Source: Bradyrhizobium barranii subsp. barranii
Lineage (GTDB): Bacteria; Pseudomonadota; Alphaproteobacteria; Rhizobiales; Xanthobacteraceae
Assembly: GCF_017565645.3 (NCBI RefSeq)
Contig: NZ_CP086136.1
Location: forward strand, 5,997,501-6,061,500
Direction: 5' to 3'
Length of the DNA: 64,000 bases
The position numbers and the translations under genes were made by a program. This document shows, one piece after another, positions 11,565-20,097 of this stretch. Position 1 is the first letter of the stretch; each line of letters begins with the position of its first letter. The notes under the pieces are model-generated. The model saw nothing but the letters and a program-made list of their open reading frames with translations. It was not told where the DNA came from and did no database searches.

Positions 11565-12817
11565 CCATTCAATCCACGCTCACTCAGCGAGGCATTTTCC
11601 ATGGCTGGTTCGTCGTCGCGGCGGCATTTGCCGTCATGTTTGTCGGCTTCGGCTCCGCCTACACGTTCAGCGCATTTCTGGAGCCACTCCAGCGCGATTT
11701 CGGCGCCTCGCGCGGTTCAATCTCGCTCGTGTTTTCGATTGCGGGCTTTCTGTACTTCGCGCTCGGACTCGTCAGCGGTCCGCTCGCCGACCGGCTCGGC
11801 TCGCGTCCGCTGGCCATAGCCGGCATGATCCTGATCGCGGTCGGACTTGCGGCGGCGAGCGCCGCACGTTCCCTTGTCGAGGTCTATCTCGCCTACGGGC
11901 TGGGCGTCGGCCTCGGCCTTGGCTGCGCCTATGTTCCCGCGATCGGCGCGGTGCAACGCTGGTTCATCAAGCGCCGCGGCCTTGCCTCCGGGCTCGCGGT
12001 GAGCGGCATCGGGCTCGGTACGCTGGCGATGCCGCCGCTCGCCTCATTGCTGATCGCATCGGTGGGCTGGCGCGGCGCCTATCTAGTGCTGGGCGCGATC
12101 GCGCTGGTGCTGGGCGGCGGAGCGTCGCTGCTGATCGAGAACGATCCGAAGCACCGCGGCCTCGGACCCGACGGCGATCCGCCTCGCGAGGCCGCGGGCG
12201 CAAGCAATGCCGGCGGCGCTTCGGTGCGCGAGGCCGTCCGGTCGACGCGGTTCGTCGCCCTCTACGTATCGTGTCTGGTCTGCTCGTTCGGCGCCTTCGT
12301 CCCGTTCGTCCATCTCGTGCCTTACGCGCGCGACCACGGGGTCGCAGCATCCTCCGCGGTGCTGCTGCTCGGCGTGATCGGGGCCGGCAGCACCGCAGGC
12401 CGATTCTTTCTCGGCGCGCTCGCCGACCGGATGGGCCGCGACCGCTCGCTCATCATGGTCCTGGTCGGAATGGCGTTCGCGATGGCGATCTGGGCCATCG
12501 CCGCCGATGTCTGGACCCTCGCCGCTTTCGCCTTCGTCTACGGCGTGTTCTACGGTGGCTGGGTCGCGGTGCTGCCCGCTGTGGTCATGGACTATTTTGG
12601 CGGACGCAACGTCAGCGGAATCATCGGTATTCTCTACACCAGCGTGGCGTTCGGCACGCTGGTTGGTCCGAGTGCGGCCGGCTTCGCCTATGACGTCAAC
12701 CACAGCTATATGTTGCCGATCCTGATCAGCGCCGCCGCGAACCTCGTCGCGGCGCTGATCGTGGCGGCGATACTGGCGCGCAGCGGAGCCGACGCGATCA
12801 GCGCAGCGAGGAGCTGA
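11561..12817 (+). CDS. MFS transporter (monocarboxylate/oxalate-formate antiporter-like)
   Basis: Twelve-helix major facilitator of 418 residues. Loop 2-3 has the MFS signature GPLADRLGSRPL, with the matching ADRMGRDRSL in the second half. N-terminal features such as FHGWFVVAAAFAVMF and FSAFLEPLQRDF resemble the OxlT/monocarboxylate branch. The start is TTG at 11561, supported by GGAGG at 11551-11555 and by overlap with the amidase stop (TTGA). Probably imports the amidase substrate or exports its acid product (inference). Its last 20 bases overlap the 3' end of the convergent pilin gene. Confidence 0.85.
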   Translation: MTIQSTLTQRGIFHGWFVVAAAFAVMFVGFGSAYTFSAFLEPLQRDFGASRGSISLVFSIAGFLYFALGLVSGPLADRLGSRPLAIAGMILIAVGLAAASAARSLVEVYLAYGLGVGLGLGCAYVPAIGAVQRWFIKRRGLASGLAVSGIGLGTLAMPPLASLLIASVGWRGAYLVLGAIALVLGGGASLLIENDPKHRGLGPDGDPPREAAGASNAGGASVREAVRSTRFVALYVSCLVCSFGAFVPFVHLVPYARDHGVAASSAVLLLGVIGAGSTAGRFFLGALADRMGRDRSLIMVLVGMAFAMAIWAIAADVWTLAAFAFVYGVFYGGWVAVLPAVVMDYFGGRNVSGIIGILYTSVAFGTLVGPSAAGFAYDVNHSYMLPILISAAANLVAALIVAAILARSGADAISAARS

Positions 12818-12962
12818 TCGCCCCGAATTTGGCGTTGAGCTTGGAGCCCATGCCGTTCACGACGGAAATGATGGCCAGCGCGATGCCGGCGGCAATCAGA
12901 CCGTATTCGATCGCGGTCGCACCACGCTCGTCGGCGAGGAAGTTCTTCAAGGTGTTTGTCAT
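12798..12962 (-). CDS. Flp/Fap-type pilin, orphan
   Basis: Short type IVb (tight-adherence) pilin of 54 residues. The prepilin motif is ERGATAIEYGLIAAGIALAI: processing is expected after Gly, with Glu at mature position +5 (the ATAIEYGL signature), and the hydrophobic stretch forms the pilus core. I chose ATG 12962 because AGAGGA lies just upstream; longer frames run into non-coding sequence. No cpa/tad assembly genes are in the window, so it must depend on a distant locus. The 3' end overlaps the MFS gene by 20 bases. Confidence 0.88.
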   Translation of the reverse strand: MTNTLKNFLADERGATAIEYGLIAAGIALAIISVVNGMGSKLNAKFGAISSSLR

Positions 12963-13222
12963 CGTCGTGTCCTCTCTGTGTCGTTGGCAGGCATGTTCGC
13001 AAGTCACGTGCCAATGCCGACTCGAGGATCGCCAACATCTTAGATGGTTAAGCCTTGGTTGGCCGTGGCACGACCGGCAGGAATTGACCGGCATCGCGAG
13101 AGCGTCCGGCAATTCCTGCACGTCTTGCGTCGCGCGCATCGGTTGCTTTTGTACGCGCCCGTTCATGTCGCATTAACCGCGCTTCCTAACTTCGCCTCCA
13201 TATCGTTTCCGTAAACCAATGG

Positions 13223-16006
13223 ATGTTCTCGGGATCAAGAAGCGATCCTGACGTGTGCGCGGCAACGATCGACATGATGACGAAATATGGCAGTCGCCTC
13301 TTTGACCAGGTCTTCGTGCGCAGCGGACCGATCCGCTGGCTGGTGGTGGGCGGCACGTTGCTGATCGCGGCCATCGCCATTGGCTCGGTCCTGATGGCGC
13401 AGAATTTCCGAGAGCGCGCGCTGCGCAACAGCGGGCGCGAGCTGGAAAACACCGTCCTTCTGCTCGCTCATCATTTCGATCAGCAGTTGCAGGATTTCGC
13501 GGTCATCCAGAAGGATTTCGTCGACCACGTCCGCGCAACCGGCATCGCAAGCGCCGAGGACTATCGCAAACGCCTCTCCGGCCAGGACGTCCACCGGATG
13601 CTGCGCTCGAAGATCGAGGCGCTGCCCTACATGGGCGGCGTCAACATCATCGATGCCGAAGGCAATCTCATCAACTCGTCGACGGCGTGGCCGGCCCCCA
13701 AAGTGAACGTCGCCGATCGCGCCTATTTTCGCACTTTCAAATACGATCCTTATTCGCCGAACGTGCTGATCGAGCCGGTGCACAGCCGCGTCTCCGGCGC
13801 CTGGACCATCCTGATCGTGCGCAAGATCGTGGGACCGAACGGCGAGTTCATGGGCGTGGTCGGACGCGGCATCGAACCGGCCAATTTCGAGAAGTTCTTC
13901 GCCTCCGTCGTGCTCGGCGAAGGCGCCACGATCTCGATGCTGCATCGCGACGGCACGCTGCTCGCTCGCTATCCCCATTCCAGCGAGCAGATGGGCAGGA
14001 ATTTCAAGACCGGCCCGTTCGAGCAGCAGAGGATCTTCGGGCTCGATCACTTCGCCGGCCGCATCATGAGCCCCGTCGACGGCGAAGACCGTCTGATCTC
14101 CTCGCGTGCCCTGCCCCACTTCCCGATCCTGATGATGGCAACCACGACGCGCGCGGCGGCGCTAACGGACTGGCGCGAGCAGATCGGCATCCTGATCTCG
14201 GTTGCGGGCGCCTCCGCGCTCGCCATCGCGGGCGTGCTGATCGCGATTGTGCGCAAGCTGCTGGAGCAGCACCGCGCCTCTCGCGAGCGGCTGACGCTGG
14301 AGAAGCAGCGCCTCGACCGCGCCGTCAACAACATGACGCAGGGCCTGCTGCTGTTCGATGCCGAGCGGCGGCTGGTGATCTGCAACCAGCGCTACATCGA
14401 GATGTACGGCCTGTCAGCCGAGGTGGTGAAGCCCGGCTCCAGCTTCCACGACATCATCGCCCACCGCAAGGCGACCGGCTCGTTCACTGGCGACATCGGC
14501 GACTATGTCGTCCGTGTGCTGCGCGACATCCATGTGCGCAACTCCATGGTGGTCGACACCTCCGACGGGCGCTCGATCCACATCCTTAACGAGCCGCTCG
14601 CGGACGGCGGCTGGGTGGCGACCCACGAAGACGTCACCGAGCGCCGGCGGACCGAGGAGCGCATCACCCACCTCGCCCATTACGACGCGCTGACCGACCT
14701 GCCCAACCGCACCATGTTCCACGAGCACCTACGCGCGGAGCTCGCCGCCATCGCCGATGGCGAAGAGATCGCGGTGCATTACATCGACATCGACGAGTTC
14801 AAGGGCGTCAACGACGCGCTCGGCCATCTCGTCGGCGACGAGCTGTTGAAATCGATCGCGACGAGCCTCAGCCGCTGCGCGGGTCTGCAGGACTTCGTGG
14901 CGCGGCTAGGCGGCGACGAATTCGCCATCGTACAGAGCGCGGTGACGTCGCTGGAGCAGGTCAACGAACTCGTCGCGCGGGTCTTCCAGGCCATCCGCGC
15001 GCCGTTCGACTGCATGGGCCATCATCTCACCACGGACGCCAGTATCGGCATCGCGCTGGCGCCACGACACGGCACCGCGCTGGACCAGATCCTGAAGAAC
15101 GCGGACATGGCGATGTATGCCGCCAAGGCCGCCGGACGCCGCACCTATCGCTTCTTCGAGCCGGAGATGGACGCCAAGGTCCGCGAGCGGCGGCAGCTCG
15201 AGATCGATCTGCGCCACGCCATCGCCCAAGGTGGGCTCGAAGGAGGGCTCGAGGTCTACTACCAGCCCTGCCTCGCCCTGAAGGACGACCGCATCACCGG
15301 CTGCGAGGCGCTGGTGCGCTGGCGCCATCCCGAGCGCGGCATGGTCTCGCCCGCCGAGTTCATCCCGATCGCCGAAGACACCGGCCTGATCAACGAGATC
15401 GGCGAATGGGTGCTGGCCACGGCCTGCCGCGATGCCGCCAACTGGCCCGACGACATCCGCCTCGCCGTCAACGTCTCGCCGGTGCAGTTCAAGAGCGGCA
15501 CGCTGGCGCTGAAGATCATGGCGGCCCTTGCCGCCTCCAATTTGCCGGCGAGCCGGCTCGAGCTCGAGATCACCGAGGCCGTGCTGATCCGCGACGACGA
15601 CACCGCGCTTGCGATCCTGCATCAGCTCCGCACCATCGGCGTGCGCATCGCGCTCGACGATTTCGGCACCGGCTACTCCTCGCTGAGCTATCTGCACCGC
15701 TTCCCGTTCGACAAGATCAAGATCGACCGCTGCTTCGTCAGCGACATCGCCGGTCCCGACGGCTCCGCGAGCATCGTGCAGGCTGTCGTCAACCTGGCTG
15801 CCGCCCGCCGCATGACCACCACAGCCGAGGGCGTCGAGACCGAGGAGCAGCAGCGCCTGCTCCGTGCGCTCGGCTGCTCCGAGATGCAGGGCTATCTGTT
15901 CAGTGCCGCAAAACCGGCCGACAAGGTGCTGGAGCTGTTCGCGCTGCACCGCAGCCGCCTCGCCCAGCGCGGCGGCGAGGAAAGCCGGCACCGCGAGGCC
16001 AGCTAG
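13223..16006 (+). CDS. Membrane-bound dual GGDEF-EAL cyclic-di-GMP enzyme with dCACHE and PAS sensor domains
   Basis: 927 residues. One transmembrane helix (about 37-58) and a periplasmic dCACHE sensor precede a second helix (about 320-342). Then come a PAS domain (NNMTQGLLLFDAERRLVICN), a GGDEF domain with the intact active site RLGGDEFA (residues 563-567) and metal-site IDIDEFKGVND, and an EAL domain with EAL at 695-697, ITEAV and DDFGTGYSSL. Both synthesis and hydrolysis of c-di-GMP look possible. An RxxD I-site is not evident just before GGDEF. ATG 13274 is an alternative start. It stands alone and is likely a ligand-responsive switch of motility or attachment. Confidence 0.93.
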   Translation: MFSGSRSDPDVCAATIDMMTKYGSRLFDQVFVRSGPIRWLVVGGTLLIAAIAIGSVLMAQNFRERALRNSGRELENTVLLLAHHFDQQLQDFAVIQKDFVDHVRATGIASAEDYRKRLSGQDVHRMLRSKIEALPYMGGVNIIDAEGNLINSSTAWPAPKVNVADRAYFRTFKYDPYSPNVLIEPVHSRVSGAWTILIVRKIVGPNGEFMGVVGRGIEPANFEKFFASVVLGEGATISMLHRDGTLLARYPHSSEQMGRNFKTGPFEQQRIFGLDHFAGRIMSPVDGEDRLISSRALPHFPILMMATTTRAAALTDWREQIGILISVAGASALAIAGVLIAIVRKLLEQHRASRERLTLEKQRLDRAVNNMTQGLLLFDAERRLVICNQRYIEMYGLSAEVVKPGSSFHDIIAHRKATGSFTGDIGDYVVRVLRDIHVRNSMVVDTSDGRSIHILNEPLADGGWVATHEDVTERRRTEERITHLAHYDALTDLPNRTMFHEHLRAELAAIADGEEIAVHYIDIDEFKGVNDALGHLVGDELLKSIATSLSRCAGLQDFVARLGGDEFAIVQSAVTSLEQVNELVARVFQAIRAPFDCMGHHLTTDASIGIALAPRHGTALDQILKNADMAMYAAKAAGRRTYRFFEPEMDAKVRERRQLEIDLRHAIAQGGLEGGLEVYYQPCLALKDDRITGCEALVRWRHPERGMVSPAEFIPIAEDTGLINEIGEWVLATACRDAANWPDDIRLAVNVSPVQFKSGTLALKIMAALAASNLPASRLELEITEAVLIRDDDTALAILHQLRTIGVRIALDDFGTGYSSLSYLHRFPFDKIKIDRCFVSDIAGPDGSASIVQAVVNLAAARRMTTTAEGVETEEQQRLLRALGCSEMQGYLFSAAKPADKVLELFALHRSRLAQRGGEESRHREAS

Positions 16007-16045
16007 GGCGGTCTTCCCAACAATTGGAAGCGTCACCGCACGAAT

Positions 16046-16077
16046 TCGCCCGGGAGCGGTCATCCGCTCCCGGGCGA
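16046..16077. terminator. Perfect 14-bp hairpin between convergent genes
   Basis: TCGCCCGGGAGCGG (16046-16059), loop TCAT, CCGCTCCCGGGCGA (16064-16077): a perfect, very GC-rich stem in the 91-base gap between the GGDEF-EAL gene and convergent ctpA. No long T tract follows on either side. It is placed to end transcription from both directions, or to protect 3' ends. Confidence 0.6.
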
Positions 16078-16097
16078 TATCTGGACGTCGTAAGGTT

Positions 16098-17435
16098 TTA
16101 GTTCGGTACCGCCGCCTTCGGCGCGGGCTTGGCGGCGACCGCATTCGCGGTCACGCCGTGCAGGAAGTCGTAGGCCGCATGCAGGGCCTTGTCGTCCTTC
16201 TCTTCCGGCGGGACGTAGGACTGCGATCCGGTCTGCTCGGTGCCGTCGGCGGCCTGCAGATGGCCGCGCATCTGCGACTCCGCCATCGTATCCATCCGGC
16301 CCTTCAGCTCGGGTGGCACGTCCTGCAGGATCTCGATGTCGGGCGCGATGCCCTGGGCCTGGATCGAGCGGCCCGACGGCGTGTAATAGCGCGCCGTGGT
16401 CAGCGCCAGCGCGCCATTGCCGGCGCCGAGCGGAATGATGGTCTGCACCGAGCCCTTGCCGAACGAGCGCGTGCCGATGATCGTGGCACGCTTGTGGTCA
16501 TGCAGCGCGCCGGCGACGATCTCCGAGGCCGAAGCCGAGCCGCCATTGACCAGAATCACCAGCGGCTTGCCCTTGGTGAGGTCGCCGCCATGGGCGGTGA
16601 AGCGCTGGGTCTCTTCGGGATTGCGGCCGCGGGTCGAGACGACCTCGCCGCGCTGAAGGAAGGCGCTCGACACCGAGACGGCCTGGTCGAGCAAGCCGCC
16701 CGGATTGTTGCGCAGGTCCATCACGTAGCCGACCAGCTTCTCCGGCGGAACGTCCTTGGAGATCGACGCGATCGCCTTCTTCAGGCCGTCGGTGGTCTGC
16801 TCGTTGAACGAGGTGACGCGGATATAGCCGATGTCGCCGTTCTCGACGTGGAAGCGCACCGGACGCACATGGATGATCTCGCGCTTGATCGCGACGTCGA
16901 GCGGAGCGTCGGCGCCCTTGCGCACGATGGTGAGCTTGGTCTGGGTATCGACCGGCCCTTTCATCTTGTTGACGGCCTGCTCGAGCGTCATGCCCTGCAC
17001 GGCATCGCCGTCGATCTTGCTGATGAGGTCGCCGGACATGATCCCGGCCTTGGACGCCGGCGTGTCGTCGATCGGCGAGACGACCTTGACCAGGCCGTCC
17101 TCCATCGTGACCTCGATGCCGAGCCCGCCGAACTCGCCGGAGGTGGTCTCCTGCATCTCGGTCCAGGCCTTGTCGTTCATGTAGCGTGAATGTGGGTCGA
17201 GCGAGGTCACCATGCCGGTGATCGCACCCTCAATCAGCTTGGAATTGTCGGGCTTCTCGACATAGCTCGCCTTCACCCGCTCGAACACTTCGCCGAACAA
17301 GTTGAGCCGGGAATAGGCATCATCCGCGCTCGCTGCCGCCCGTGCCGCCCATACTCCACCGTGCGGGCTGGCGACCAGAAGGGTTAGACACGCTCCCGTG
17401 AGTGCGCCCAGGGGGAACAGCAGGTTTTTCCGCAT
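16098..17435 (-). CDS. ctpA: C-terminal processing protease CtpA (S41 family)
   Basis: Exported serine protease that trims C-termini of periplasmic or cell-wall proteins; about 445 residues. The N-terminal signal or anchor is residues 1-30 (LLFPLGALTGACLTLLVASP). A PDZ domain is near residues 95-180 (GGLGIEV, PIDDTPASKAGIMSGD, IDG). The catalytic S41 domain has the Ser in NGGSASASEIVAGAL and the Lys in RSFGKGSVQ. I prefer ATG 17435, placing the signal peptide at the terminus; an in-frame ATG at 17516 would add 27 residues. The C-terminal tail is Ala/Pro/Lys-rich. Confidence 0.93.
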   Translation of the reverse strand: MRKNLLFPLGALTGACLTLLVASPHGGVWAARAAASADDAYSRLNLFGEVFERVKASYVEKPDNSKLIEGAITGMVTSLDPHSRYMNDKAWTEMQETTSGEFGGLGIEVTMEDGLVKVVSPIDDTPASKAGIMSGDLISKIDGDAVQGMTLEQAVNKMKGPVDTQTKLTIVRKGADAPLDVAIKREIIHVRPVRFHVENGDIGYIRVTSFNEQTTDGLKKAIASISKDVPPEKLVGYVMDLRNNPGGLLDQAVSVSSAFLQRGEVVSTRGRNPEETQRFTAHGGDLTKGKPLVILVNGGSASASEIVAGALHDHKRATIIGTRSFGKGSVQTIIPLGAGNGALALTTARYYTPSGRSIQAQGIAPDIEILQDVPPELKGRMDTMAESQMRGHLQAADGTEQTGSQSYVPPEEKDDKALHAAYDFLHGVTANAVAAKPAPKAAVPN

Positions 17436-17742
17436 GGATAGACTGGCCTTCTTGCTTGGAGCTTTGCTTTGGGCTTGTGAGGCGCCATGCAAATGGCGAT
17501 CCAGCCCGCTGTTCACAATACCATTCTGGTTTCTTCAAGGCCGGGACGCCACGCTGGCGGGTACATCGTAAAAATCTCTTCGCCCGGGCCTAAACTTTTG
17601 GCAACGTTCCGAAACCGTTTCGCGCAACGCGGGAATCGGCCGGCCGGCCCACGCCTCTCAGCTATGCGATTTTAGGATGGTTTTGGAGGGCCGGACACGA
17701 TAGGCGATGACAATAACGCTTCAAATTCTCGGGAGGACAACA
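17436..17742. other. Gene-free divergent intergenic region (ctpA / 2-hydroxyacid dehydrogenase)
   Basis: About 307 bases between the divergent starts. I see no credible coding sequence apart from the possible 27-codon extension of ctpA. A GC palindromic patch, CGGCCGGCCGGCCC, is at about 17638-17651. The right side ends with a good ribosome site (GGGAGG) for the downstream gene. It probably carries both promoters; I could not assign boxes. Confidence 0.5.
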
Positions 17743-18876
17743 ATGAATGACGCGCCCCGCATCCGGCCGGAAAGGAACGTCGAACTCGGCGCCAGCGCCG
17801 AGCCATTCCAAAACCTGCACGAATTCATCCGCAAGGCGCGCGCCAACCTCAACCAGAACGCCTGGGACTATATCGTCGGCGCCGCCGAGACCGAGACCAC
17901 GATGCGCCGCAACCGCATGGCGCTGGACGAGATCGCCTTCCGGCCGCGCGTGCTGCGCGACGTCCGCGAGGTCGACGGCTCGGTCGAGCTGTTCGGGCGC
18001 CGGATGCGGCTGCCGGTGGTGCTGGCCCCTGTCGGCGCACTGGAGATCTTCGATCCGGATGGCGCGGCGAGCGTCGCCCGCGCCTGCGGCACCTTCGGCG
18101 CGGCGCACATGCTGAGCTCGGTGTCCGAGCCCGGCCTGGAGAAGACCGCCGAGGCCGCCCCTGATGCGCTGCGGCTCTATCAACTCTATGTGCGCGGCGA
18201 CGACGATTTCGTCGCCGATGTCGTCAGCCGGAGCGAGAAGAACGCCTACGCCGCCTTCTGCCTGACCGTTGATACCGCCCATTACAGCCGTCGCGAACGT
18301 GACATTGCCAAGCGCTATGTTCGCGAGAGCCGCCTGCGCGCCACCGGCGGCGATTACCAGAAGGGCCTGGAGTGGCGGACCGTGAAGATGATCAAGGACA
18401 AGTTCAAGATCCCGCTCATCCTGAAGGGCATCGCCACCGCCGAGGACGCCCGGATCGCGGTCGACCACGGCGTCGAGTGGATCTACGTCTCCAACCATGG
18501 CGGCCGCCAGCTCGATCACGGCCGCGGCGCCATGCATGTGCTGCCCGAGATCGTCGACGCCGTGAAGGGACGCGCCAAGATCATGGTCGACGGCGGCTTC
18601 TGCCGCGGCACCGACATCGTCAAGGCGATCGCGGCGGGCGCGGACATGGTCGGCATCGGCCGGCTGCAATGCTGGGCATTGGCCGCAGCCGGCGAGGCCG
18701 GCGTGAGGCGAATGCTGGAGTTGCTCGAGGACGAGGTGCTGCGCTGCCTAGGCCTCTTGGGCGCCACCTCGTTCGCCGAGGTCGACAAGTCCTGCCTGCA
18801 CCAGGCGACCGCAACGAATGCGCCGAGCGTGTTCAGCGCGTTCCCGCTGTTCGACCATGACCCCTATCGATATTGA
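17743..18876 (+). CDS. FMN-dependent alpha-hydroxyacid oxidase/dehydrogenase (LldD/Gox-like)
   Basis: TIM-barrel flavoenzyme of 377 residues oxidising an L-2-hydroxyacid to the 2-oxoacid. Family motifs are FRPRVLRDV (substrate and FMN region), LPVVLAPVGAL, the catalytic His and Arg in SNHGGRQLDHGRG, IMVDGGFCRGTDIVKA and GADMVGIGR (FMN phosphate binding). The ATG at 17743 has GGGAGG upstream. It lacks a membrane segment, so it may be soluble. Lactate, glycolate or another hydroxyacid may be the substrate; sequence alone does not decide. A HAD phosphatase follows after 13 bases. Confidence 0.85.
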   Translation: MNDAPRIRPERNVELGASAEPFQNLHEFIRKARANLNQNAWDYIVGAAETETTMRRNRMALDEIAFRPRVLRDVREVDGSVELFGRRMRLPVVLAPVGALEIFDPDGAASVARACGTFGAAHMLSSVSEPGLEKTAEAAPDALRLYQLYVRGDDDFVADVVSRSEKNAYAAFCLTVDTAHYSRRERDIAKRYVRESRLRATGGDYQKGLEWRTVKMIKDKFKIPLILKGIATAEDARIAVDHGVEWIYVSNHGGRQLDHGRGAMHVLPEIVDAVKGRAKIMVDGGFCRGTDIVKAIAAGADMVGIGRLQCWALAAAGEAGVRRMLELLEDEVLRCLGLLGATSFAEVDKSCLHQATATNAPSVFSAFPLFDHDPYRY

Positions 18877-18889
18877 GTGAAAGGATGCA

Positions 18890-19516
18890 ATGAGCTCGCT
18901 CTCTCCCGGCAGCGCGGACGCGCTCCTGTTCGATCTCGGCCGCGTCGTGCTCGACATCGATTTCTCCAAGGCGATCGCCTGCTGGGCGGGACATGCCGGC
19001 TGCAAGCCGGAAGCCATCGTCGCGCGCTATGTACGGGACAGCGAAGCCTATCGGCTGCACGAGGTCGGCAAGATCAGCGACGAGGCCTATTTTGACTCGC
19101 TGCGCGTCTCGCTCGGGATCGGCATCTCGGACGCGCAGTTCCTGGAGGGCTGGAACGCGATCTTCGCCGGCGAGATGCCCGATATCGCCGAGCTGCTGCC
19201 GCGTGCGGCCAAGCAGTTGCCGCTCTACGCCTTCTCCAACACCAACCGGCCGCATGTGGACCACTTCTCGAAGGAATATGCCGCCCTGCTCGGCCATTTC
19301 CGCGAGCTGTATCTGTCGTCCAGCATCGGCCTGCGCAAACCCGATGTGGAGGCCTTCGACCATGTCGTGGCGGCGATCGGCGTGCCCGCGAACCGTATCG
19401 TGTTCTTCGACGATCTTGCCGAGAACATCGAAGGAGCGCGGTCGCGCGGCCTGACCACGGTCCACGTGACCTCGCCCCGCGACGTCGGGAACGCCCTCAA
19501 GGCGCTCGGAATCTGA
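18890..19516 (+). CDS. HAD-superfamily phosphatase, YihX-like
   Basis: Cytosolic haloacid-dehalogenase-type hydrolase of 208 residues. Motif I is LLFDLGRVVLDID (Asp nucleophile; the DLG form is normal in this subgroup), motif II FSNTN, motif III Lys in LRKPD, and motif IV FFDDLAEN. The cap is helical, between motifs I and II. It lies 13 bases behind the hydroxyacid dehydrogenase and is probably co-transcribed. YihX relatives dephosphorylate alpha-glucose-1-phosphate; a 2-phosphoglycolate role is suggested only by the neighbour. Confidence 0.82.
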   Translation: MSSLSPGSADALLFDLGRVVLDIDFSKAIACWAGHAGCKPEAIVARYVRDSEAYRLHEVGKISDEAYFDSLRVSLGIGISDAQFLEGWNAIFAGEMPDIAELLPRAAKQLPLYAFSNTNRPHVDHFSKEYAALLGHFRELYLSSSIGLRKPDVEAFDHVVAAIGVPANRIVFFDDLAENIEGARSRGLTTVHVTSPRDVGNALKALGI

Positions 19517-19671
19517 TCTCTGGCCGGCAAGCCGACGGGCCGCGAATGGAACTATTTTGCCTGGGGGCGAGGAACCAAAACCCTTTGTGCATTTTTATAC
19601 GGAGTTCCCGGAACGATTGCCCCTCTCAGGACTCATGAGTCCGTTGGGAATTCTACATCGGGCTTATCGTC

Positions 19672-19866
19672 GTGTTGGGCAAAACCTACCTCACCAAGCA
19701 GGCCTCTCTGCTGATGAAATTCGCCAGGACCACATCGGATTCTGAGCTTTCCGCCAAGCTGATCAGCAAGGCCGCCGACCTGAAATCCCAGGCCGACCCG
19801 CTGCCTGACAGGGATCAGGGCCCCGCAGCGCCGGACGTCAGTCCGTACAAGCAGCCGGGGAGCTGA
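19672..19866 (+). CDS. Small conserved hypothetical protein (64 residues)
   Basis: Basic-to-acidic soluble protein of 64 residues: an alpha-helical N-terminal half (YLTKQASLLMKFARTTSD, then ELSAKLISKAADLKSQ) and a Pro/Asp-rich, probably disordered tail. I recall similar short proteins across Rhizobiales but know no function. The start is GTG 19672 or TTG 19675. The upstream 155 bases carry no other gene. A 30-codon membrane ORF begins 4 bases after its stop. Confidence 0.6.
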   Translation: MLGKTYLTKQASLLMKFARTTSDSELSAKLISKAADLKSQADPLPDRDQGPAAPDVSPYKQPGS

Positions 19867-19869
19867 CCG

Positions 19870-19962
19870 ATGCTGGCCGTGGCTCTCGTCTTTCTCGTCC
19901 TCGCCATGGCCATCCTCGTACCGGTCTGTCTCGCCTTCTGGATCATGCCGCGGCGGACTTGA
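19870..19962 (+). CDS. Possible 30-residue single-helix membrane peptide
   Basis: Begins with ATG 4 bases after the preceding small gene and ends TGA at 19960-19962. The product is almost one transmembrane helix (LAVALVFLVLAMAILVPVCL) with a short basic end (MPRRT). The tight spacing suggests co-transcription and translational coupling with the 64-residue gene. Coding status is uncertain because the ORF is short. Confidence 0.35.
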   Translation: MLAVALVFLVLAMAILVPVCLAFWIMPRRT

Positions 19963-19990
19963 TGCTCACCCTTCATCGCAGAGCGGATGA

Positions 19991-20011
19991 CGCAGGATAA
20001 ATCATCCTGCG
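19991..20011. terminator. 8-bp hairpin upstream of moeA
   Basis: CGCAGGAT, loop AAATC, ATCCTGCG. A perfect short stem 29 bases after the small membrane ORF and about 90 bases before moeA, with no T tract. It may end the small-gene transcript or fold in the moeA leader. Confidence 0.3.
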
Positions 20012-20097
20012 CGGCCACTGTTTTGCCTCTGCGCCTGCACTCGGCTAGAACTCTCGCCGCCGATTTGCCCGAACGGGCCCAGCAGGAGTTTTCACCC

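Noticed and set aside
18890..18960. HAD protein seems to lack the second Asp of motif I (DLG in place of DxD)
   Set aside because: DLGxV is normal for the YihX-like subgroup and the other motifs are intact, so it is not inactivated.
19571..19600. Possible EcfG (general stress) promoter: GGAACC followed by an AT-rich block
   Set aside because: The -35 half matches GGAAC, but no CGTT-like -10 is found at 16-18 bases (TTTTTA instead), so I do not call it.
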